Assembly: GCF_963678635.1 (NCBI RefSeq)
Contig: NC_087071.1
Coordinates: forward strand, 6,835,624-6,899,623
DNA: 64,000 nucleotides
DNA from: Symsagittifera roscoffensis
Lineage: Eukaryota; Xenacoelomorpha; Acoela; Convolutidae
Direction of reading: 5' to 3'
Shown one piece after another: positions 56,152 to 64,000 of the stretch. Position 1 is the first letter of the stretch. The number at the start of each line of letters is the position of its first letter. The notes below the pieces were generated by a model. That model was not told the DNA's origin. It searched no databases and worked only from the letters and a program-made list of their open reading frames with translations. A program made the position numbers and the translations under genes.

Positions 56152-58750
56152 GTAAGCAACAAAAAACAGTGTAGTCTGATTGATAATAGATCCTGTAAAT
56201 TAAAATCTTGAAATATTTTAGAAATTGAGAATCATTTCAACAAAATTTTTTTATGGTTTCTGTAATTACATCTGACAGAAATTTTTTCTTGCATTTAAAT
56301 TTTAAAAAGTTTTTTTAATCAATTTTGCGTTTTGGATGAAAAGTAAAAGAGTTTTTTGCCTCTTGCAAAAAATTTCGAGCCAGTTCTAGTGCAAACGATA
56401 GAAAACAATTGTAACAATTTTGCATCTTGCGAAAAGTTTCACTTGATTTAGAGCATCCAGTTGATTTGAAAGATTTTACAAGATGCGAAACCATGTAACT
56501 TTTTATTTTTTTAATCTTGCAAAACATTTCAAAGCAAATTTAGTTAAAGTTGAGTGCACTAAAAGAAAATGTTAAAATGAACTTCTGAATTTGTTTTTGA
56601 ACACATGTTAAACTCTTGTAGAATATTGCAAACTTTTTTTTTCAATCATTTCGTTTTTTCTAAAAAAAAATCAACAAAAACAACTGATAAGAAAAACAAT
56701 CGCATTATGATCAAAAACAAATGAAAACGTATTAAGGTAGGCAACGGACTAGAATTATTACATATTTCTAAACAATAATTCAAATGAAATCTTCTGTTTT
56801 TTTTATTTTCAAACAAACAATGACATTCACTTTTTGCATATTATTGTTTAAAAAAATCACGTAAAAAATTATAACTAACCAAAATTTTCCTGACTGTTTT
56901 CTTATAAGACAATCATGATAAAAAAGCAAAAAAATTTTTCGCAATTTGCATAAAAAAAACTTCCTTTGATTTATAAGGTATTTTAAGAAAATTAGTACAA
57001 CTTTTGCAGCTTGCAATTAGTTAAACAATACTTTTGCACAAAAATTTTTTGAACTTCATGAACAATTTTTGATGTTGCAGAAAGATTTGAAAACGTTGCG
57101 TATATTTGAGGGAAAAAAAGCAATGTTTTTACATTTCAGAAAATTGAAAAAAAAAATTTTGAATTTTCATGAACTAAATTTTATGAACATCTTTGAACTG
57201 CTTCTGAAAATTGAAAAATAGTTTTTTTCATGAGTGTTTTTTGTAAGCAACAAAAAACCTTGTATTCTGCTTGATAATAGATTTTATAATTGAAAATAAT
57301 GAAATATTTTTATAATTGTACATCATTTCAACAAAAAGTTTTTATGGTTTCTGTAATTACATTTGACAGAAATTTTTTCTTACCTTTAACTTTTTAAAAA
57401 TTTTTAAGAAATTTTGCGTTTTGGTTGAAAAAGTAATAGAGTTTTTTGAATCTTGCAAAAATTTCAAATCAGTTTTAGCGCAAACGATAGAAAACAATTG
57501 TAACATTTTTGCATCTTGCGAAAAATTTCACTTGATTTAGAGCATCCAGTTGATTTGAAAGACTTTACAAGATGCGAATCTATGTAACTTTTTTTTAACC
57601 TTGCAAAACAAATCAAAGCAAATTTGGTTAAAGTTGACTTCACTACAAAAAAAATGTTTATATGATTTTTTGAACTTTTTTTTCGTTTTGCAAAATTTTT
57701 TACAATATTTTTTGCACAACTGTTAAAAAATTTTGATGCACACATGTTAAAATTTTTTGTAGAATCTTGCAAACTTTTTTCAATCATTTCATTTTTTTTA
57801 AATCAACAAAAACAACTGATGAGAAAAAAATCGCAATATGATCAAAAACAAAAAACAAAAAAATTTGTATTAAGGTAGGCAACTGACTAGAATTATTACA
57901 AATTTCTAAATAATATTTCAAATGAAATCTTCAGTTTTTTGTAACTTCAAACAAAAAAATGACATTCAATTTTTGCATATAATGGTTTAAAAAAAATCAC
58001 GTAATAAATTGCAACTAACCAAAATTTTCCTGACCGTTTTTATAACAGAATCATGATAGAAAAGCAAAAAAATTTTCACTATTTTCAAAAAAAATTTCTT
58101 TGATTTTTAAGGTCTTTTAAGAAAATTAGTACAACTTTTGCAGCTTGAAATTAATTAAACAATACTTTTGCACAAAACTCTTTTGAACTTCATGAACGAT
58201 TTTTGATGTTGCAGAAATATTTGAAAACGTTGCGTAGTTTTGAGGAAAAAAAAATCAATGTTTTTGGATTTCAGAAAATTGAAAAAAAAATTTTGAATAT
58301 TCATGAACTAAATTTTATGAACATCTTTGAACTGCTTCTGAAAATTGAAAAAGAGTTTTATCATGAGTGTTTTATGTAAGCACCACAAAACCTTGTATTC
58401 TGCTTGATAATAGATTTTGTAATTGAAAATACTGAAATATTTTGATAATTGAACATCATTTCAACAAAAAGATTTTATGGTTTCTGTAATTACATCTGAC
58501 AGAAAAATTTTTTTTTGCATTTAGCTTTTTAAAAAGTTTTCAGCAATTTTGCGTTTTGGTTGAAAAGTAATAGAGTTTTTTGCATCTTGCAAAAAATTTC
58601 AAGCCAGTTTGGCGCAAACGATAGAGAAACAATTGTAGCTTTTTTGCATCTTGCGAAAATTTTCACTTGACTTAGAGCATCAAGTTGATATGAAAGATTT
58701 TACAAGATGCGAAACTGTGTAACTTTTTGTTTTTTTTATCTTGCAAAACT
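56152..58750. repeat. ~1.1-kb tandem units, three copies
   Basis: Units start with GTAAGCAAC/GTAAGCACC at 56152, 57243 and 58376, spaced 1091 and 1133 bp, the last partial. They are the same unit as at 51287. Minus-strand frames with FKSTGCSKSSE recur only because the DNA repeats. Confidence 0.85.
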
Positions 58751-59289
58751 TTCAAAGCAAGTTTTTGTACTTGTGGAAAACATTTTGAAAAATTAACTTG
58801 CTTCACTTTTTACTCAATGATTTTAAGCCAAAAAAATATAGAAGAAATATTGAATCTCTTAATGAACAATTTTCAACCAATTAGATTGCCTTTTGCATTT
58901 TCAGTTACTTGAAATCTTTGGAAAATTTACTGAGACTTTAGCCAAAATATCGATGCAGTAGGTGAAAAATTTCTTCTTTTTGTTCGCAAAAGCCTGAAGA
59001 TTCAAATGATTTTTTAAGTTTCAGAAAAAATGAATAGCAAAAAATTGCATGCCAAAAATTAAAACCAATCATAAAAGAATGATTGAGTTACTGATTGAAG
59101 AGTTTTCATAATTAAGTAGTCTCTTGTTTTGAATTTTTTTCCTTGTAAAGATAGCTCAGCTAGAATGATAGATCAGATAGGTGGTAGAACTATAAGGGTA
59201 GATCAGGTAGATCATGTCAGTCAAACCTTTCCATCAAAGTTCTTTTTCATCCTTTCAAAGTCTTAAATCTTGATTGATTAGGTTTGAAA
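58751..59289. other. AT-rich stretch, no gene seen
   Basis: It contains short AGGTAGATCAGGTAGATCA-like words near 59200 but no gene. Confidence 0.35.
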
Positions 59290-59750
59290 AAAGATTTCCA
59301 AAGAATTGCTTTGAACAATTTATCTACTTTGAGCTTCCTTTGAAGCTTACACAAAAACAAATTCTTGATTTTCTTCCAAAAATCAACATTATTTTAACTA
59401 GTTAATACAAAAACTTCTACAACAAATATTTTGTGGTCATTGTTTTTTGCGATTTTTGTTGTGTACGTTTTTACTTAATTGCAAGTTTTAAGTCCTTTGA
59501 AGGTAATTGTTTTTACTGATTGGCTATGATAACCTATTTTGATAACATGAAAGGATAATGTTTTAACATAATTACTACTAGCAGCTCCTTATCCACCAAA
59601 AAACAATAAACTATTTTCAACAAACGAGTTTCACATGTTAAATTTCTTTCTTTGAAACTACTCTCTAGAAATGCTGAACCCAATATTGAGTTAAGGCTAT
59701 TTTGGCTCTTACTTTTTCCAAACAAAACATTTCCTTGTGATTGCCCGGCA
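59290..59750 (-). repeat. Repeat T, diverged third copy
   Basis: 'CCAAAGAATTGCTTTGAACA', 'CTTACACAAAAACAAATTC', 'CAACAAATATTTTGTGGTCA' and TACTGATTGGCTATGATAACC follow the order of 49.74-50.07 kb. It contains no gene. Confidence 0.5.
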
Positions 59751-60195
59751 ATTTTCTGTTTCTTTTGATCTCATGGCCGGAATTCAACGCTCATCAGGCC
59801 TAAATCTAAATTTTAACGAAAAAAACAACATTAGTAGTAATTGATGGAGATCGTATTAGTTTTTCTTGTAAGGATGCACAGAGACAAGGATATTTTTATT
59901 CAAAAGATGGAGAGGAAGTTCCATAAAAAAGTACTATCAGTTTTCCTAACAGTTTTTTTTCCTATTAGATATGGCTCAGATAGAAAGGTAGATCAGTAAA
60001 AAAACAAAGGAAAATCTAAAAAACATAAAATGAAGACAAGCATCATCGATTACTGCTTTGAATTTGGTTCTGATAAAAAGTGACTACAATCTGAATCTAC
60101 TAGAATGTCTTTGGAAGTTTTCAAGTAGCCTTGTTTTACTTTTCTTACCAATAGCAGCAAGGAACTCAGTACTCATATAAAGAAAAAGCTTTTTT

Positions 60196-61102
60196 TTGTC
60201 AAAAAATATACAATTTGATTTCAGCAAGGCGAACACGTCGTACGAGAAGACAAGTTTTAAAATATTCTTTGACAAAATAGCAAAAGTAGGAGAAATCAGA
60301 TTAAATAAAGTTGATCACCGAAATCTAGTAATGATCACATCTTTGTTAAACTTGAAAAGTTTCAGTAAAAACAAACCAATTTTTCTATTGCTTTTGTTAA
60401 AATATATGATTGGTTTAAAAACCAATTCTAACAACAGTCGAGTCGTGAAAAAACTCAATTTAAATTGATCCAAAAACTGGAAAGATAGCAAACTTACGGC
60501 AACTCTGTTTTATCAAAATTTTGATAAAACTTAATGATTTAAACCAATGATTAGACAAGTGTTTAATGAGAATATATATCTTTTAAAAATCTGAATTCAT
60601 TTTGTCAAGCTTTCAGCTTAAATCGTCCAGGTTTAGTAAACTTAAACATGTTTAAGGAGTACCGTCTTTTCAGGAACATTTAGTGCAGACTGATCTAAGA
60701 GAAATGTTTTTTTTTTCTATCGTTTTTCAACGATTTCGGGAAAAAAACGTGATAACAGCCCTAGAAAAGATGAAAACTGTAAATTTTTCCAGACGTTTGC
60801 AATTTATTTTTACTAAACTCTGCGCTAAAACTCAAACCTTTCATAAATCTAAAATGAATGTTAGCACAAGAACATACAGTTATCTCCTTCAGAAGATGCG
60901 CTTTGATTTAATGAGCGACCGTGAAAATGATACAGTTTTCCACTCAAATTCAGTTTTTAATTGTAATTTCATTCAGAATGAGTTCAATTGGAAGATGGTA
61001 AACCCACAGAATTTTAAAAAATCAGTTTTGGAATTCAATGATAAAGTAAAAATGGAAAAAAAAATTAAATTAAAAAAGATGGGGAAAATATTTAGGTTAT
61101 GA
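60196..61102 (+). other. Two unrecognised plus-strand ORFs (60196-60468 and 60683-61102)
   Basis: The 90- and 139-codon frames are rich in Lys, Phe and Asn. The second contains KMNVSTRTYSYLLQKMRFDL and is the longest frame of the right-hand 20 kb. No domain, signal peptide or repeat was recognised. They may be chance frames in AT-rich DNA or eroded mobile-element genes. Confidence 0.2.
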
Positions 61103-62984
61103 GCTGAGGCTTCAGCTAAAATCAAAGAAAAAAAAACTGCCGATTATAGGCAGATATGTGGAATTTATAGAAAAGTTTTTTATTTTGTTTGGTGAGTTTA
61201 GTAGAATTACAGATAACTCAGATTTTCTGAGGAGATTTTTTTTGAAGTTAATCTATCATCGCGACAAACGTGATAGGTTATTTGATAAATTTTAACCACC
61301 GAACAATGATTTTATTTTTGAATTGCCGGCAAACAGAGTTCTTTTTGCAGGAAGTTGGATGAATTTTGAACCACCGACTTGTATTTATTGGATTAACTTA
61401 CATTTATATGCAAAATTTTGATTTCGAACCTTTCAAATCAATTTAATTTAATCTTTGGCAAAATCCAACCTAGTATCGAATCACAAAAATTTTTCAAAAA
61501 TTCCAAATACAAATATCTAAATTAATCATTTAAAAGGTTGTAGTTATTTTTCGAATAAAAGTTTTAGAGCGTATAAAGGTAAATTTTGGACAGATGACCA
61601 TCTTGACTATTTTGACATTTTTCCGATTATTCGGTCTGAAGTTTCAGCTAAATTTCAGCATGGTTTGGGCATGGTATCAGCTAGACATAGCACTGCGGTG
61701 AGCTGTCATAAAATTCTATTTAAAAAATACTTGCTCAAATCTTAGCTCAAATCTAACATTATTGTGTTTTGAAGTTTTCGAATTTCAGTTTTTGATAAAT
61801 ATTCTCCTTTCAGTGCCAAAAAAATTATCCTTGAATTGACATTATCAAACACAATCAAAGTATAATGCCTTCAATCTAAAATCTAGATTTAAAGCATCAA
61901 TGATATTTATCACTCGATAGAGCACCTCAAGAATTTATTGCAAAAAAAACAGACGTTTTTTAAACAAAAGCTCAAAAAAAACATTTTTGTACAATTCTTT
62001 TACCTCTACCAATCCTTGACTGCTTATCAATTTTATTCCATATCCTAATACGTTACGAAAAATATGCCCAAATCCTGTTTAGTGTTGCAATTCCAGTTCC
62101 AACGTTCTAACTTCCTGAAGCTCTTAGTTAAGACAATATGGATAACTTCGCGAACCTTTCAAAAACTTATTGAAATTTAGAAAACAAAATCAAACAAATT
62201 TTATACCGGTACATAGTTGCTTAGTTTGAGTTTGCACTTCCGTTTTCTGCTCGTAGTTTAGAAGGTAAACATTTTCTTTGTAATTCTTAATAATTGCAAA
62301 AATTGTAGCAAAAACTTGCATCCGAACACTTGCATGATAATTTTCAAAAAATTTTGATTATTTGCACGCTAACATAGGTGTTATTTAGGGATATGATCAT
62401 AATGGCAAACCTTGGCTTTTCAGAAATTTTTAGTTTCCCAAGTTCCTAAAACTTAAACAGAAACAATATGTCTCAAAAAATAAATTAAGTCGGAATGCGC
62501 TTTGCGCATAACGTTTAACCGATCGCAGTGTTTTATCTTTAAAGCTCGAGGTTGTTTTCCGGTGTCTCATTGTATCGCCGTTTAAAATCATAGTATCAGC
62601 GCTTGAATAGCGTGTCTAAGGAACCACATTTTTGCAAGCCGACTCAATATTTTCAATACCGAAAATATTGGTTTTCTTTATTAGAAAGGTTTTAGTATAC
62701 CAGCTTTTTCTTAATCAGTACAAATTTGCGCACTAACTTGCTCCCTGAAATGACTCTAAGCATTATATTGCCTTTCTATATCAAAGTATTATTTTACGAG
62801 TAGAATAAAATATAAAGGATTATAGTTTAGATATTCTGCTTGAAAACACAGTAAAAACCAGTAAAAAGTAAGAAATCAGTAAACAAAGGCCCAAGAGTTC
62901 GTCACAAAATATGGATATTTCAAAACAGTACAAAAGGGAAGGCAGGGTAGGCAGGGGGTGGAAACCCTGAAAAAAAGGCGTTCG
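61103..62984. other. AT-rich stretch, no gene seen
   Basis: No frame of note, no tandem repeat. Confidence 0.35.
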
Positions 62985-63360
62985 CAATCCCCCCCCCCCC
63001 CCCCCTTAATCGGTCCTTGCAGTAAATAGTAATAAGTAAACCGTAAACAGTGTGTAAAAAAAACCAATTGAAAAGCACACAAAACAAAACAAAATGATAC
63101 GAAATGAAGCGATGACGCTTTTTGATTAAAAATTGATTATAATCGATTAAAAAGGACTATAATAAAATAGTATAATAGACAATAAAATTTCAGAAACAAA
63201 TTTTTCAAAAATTTTTGATAATAATCGATTCTAATCGATTGAATTGGGTGTTTTTTTGTTTCGAAAAATAGTAACTTTATAATCCGTTTTAAATCGCTTA
63301 TATACTTTTTTTTTCTATAATTTATTGAGACTGACAATAAAAAATTTTATAATATGTTTT
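62985..63360. repeat. C-tract followed by ATTATAATCGATT repeats
   Basis: A run of about 18 C ends at ~63005 and is followed by TTAATCGGTCCTTGCAG. From 63120, AAAATTGATTATAATCGATT and GATAATAATCGATTCTAATC repeat the words seen at 1270-1470. Confidence 0.45.
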
Positions 63361-63741
63361 TTTCTCTTTTTACTGAGTGCGGGTTGGTTCTTCTCTTATG
63401 TTTTTCTTTCGCTACCTCCATAATCTCGCCAGAGTGCATGTCAAAAACTGACAGTCAATCAAATTAGGACAGGTTACTGCCATATCAATCGTAGACATAA
63501 CCATTTGAGAACAATTCGAGACATTTTTCAACAAAACCTTAAGGGTACGAAAAATTTTGGCCGACTTTTGTCGTTAAACAAGTGTTTACCATGTATTAAG
63601 ATGGTACGAAAAACTATGACGCGGAGTGTAAGTAAATTGGGTCGAAAGTTGGCAATGATATTGTCTACATGCCTAAGCAGGTGTTGATTTAGGATTTTCT
63701 CAAAGGGGAGTGGGTTATCAAAGAAATTCGAAAGCACTGCC

Positions 63742-63885
63742 CGGGTCGAGTTCCCAGACTCATGGTCAGACTTTAAGGGTCGCGCCACATCCGGATTTAG
63801 ACCCAAATTGCATAGTCGCCCAGAGAGTCTGAGTCTGGAAAGTCTGGACATGAGTCGCGCCGTGGGCCGTGAAAGTCTGAACATA
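63742..63885. repeat. Dispersed ~145-bp repeat shared with 32966-33115
   Basis: It has the same block order as the 33-kb copy, including GATTTAGACCCAAATTGCAT and GTGAAAGTCTGAA. The minus-strand 118-codon frame across it is Arg/Leu-rich and probably not a gene. Confidence 0.55.
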
Positions 63886-64000
63886 CCAAAATTTGGTCAA
63901 CCTCGACACGTTTTGGCCAAACTTTCTGAACCGCCTACAAACTTTTGAAAAAACAGGCCAAAAATGCGTTTTTAGGCACCTTTTGAAAAACGTTGACGTT

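Larger units (their letters stand above)
52823..57590. repeat. 4.7-kb tandem duplication, copy 2
   Basis: It parallels 48121-52800. It holds the insertion at 54068-54455 absent from copy 1 and has an extra ~1.1-kb unit at its 3' side. Confidence 0.85.

Noticed and set aside
51438-57787. Repeated minus-strand frames with FKSTGCSKSSE
   Set aside because: They recur because they lie in the ~1.1-kb tandem unit. Frames are broken differently in each copy.
63528-63884. 118-codon minus-strand frame
   Set aside because: Arg/Leu-rich frame crossing a dispersed repeat, with no domain.

Overview
The window is 64 kb of AT-rich, gene-poor, repeat-dominated nuclear DNA, most likely from an invertebrate animal. 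The evidence is a complete Bel-Pao LTR retrotransposon, a hAT-type MITE with an 8-bp target duplication, a RING-finger exon, decayed Polinton/Maverick-like DNA polymerase B sequences and long degenerate satellite arrays. There is no operon structure and no bacterial signal. I cannot name the species. Two runs of exactly 200 N (8337-8536, 41092-41291) are scaffold gaps.

Layout, left to right. 1-360: a RING-finger ORF on the minus strand, the only plausible host coding sequence. 1.0-2.3 kb: a small inverted-repeat element and a C-rich/G-rich island. 2.6-15.2 kb: a ~78-bp degenerate tandem repeat followed by a huge ~20-bp minisatellite. This block occurs twice, abutting the N gap from both sides, which suggests an unmerged haplotype overlap. 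15.36-15.74 kb: a non-autonomous hAT element. 16.64-27.43 kb: the same minisatellite in the opposite orientation, split by a 9.6-kb Bel-Pao element (16784-26409, minus strand) with TG...CA LTRs, a CATAA target duplication, PBS, PPT, gag-pol and integrase. Its LTRs are ~99% identical, so it is young, but this copy appears to have lost the RNase H-integrase linker. 28-32.8 kb: a second satellite system (~21-bp units inside ~0.85-1.1-kb higher-order units).

34-59 kb is the most interesting part. It holds four decayed fragments of a type-B DNA polymerase of the kind found in Polinton/Maverick elements: 34.20-34.61 (minus), 43.47-47.22 (plus, nearly full length), 47.69-49.01 (minus) and 52.84-53.71 (minus). 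The second and third converge on a central repeat with a perfect 17-bp hairpin. They are flanked by inverted copies of a second repeat (41.35-42.05 and 49.7-50.4 kb), so 41-50 kb reads as one large, eroded inverted repeat. Its right arm is tandemly duplicated (48.12-52.80 and 52.82-57.59 kb) and contains ~1.1-kb tandem units.

59-64 kb holds a diverged repeat copy, two unrecognised ORFs, a C-tract with AT-rich palindromic repeats, and a repeat shared with 33 kb. Apart from the retrotransposon genes, nothing here looks like an intact multi-gene system.
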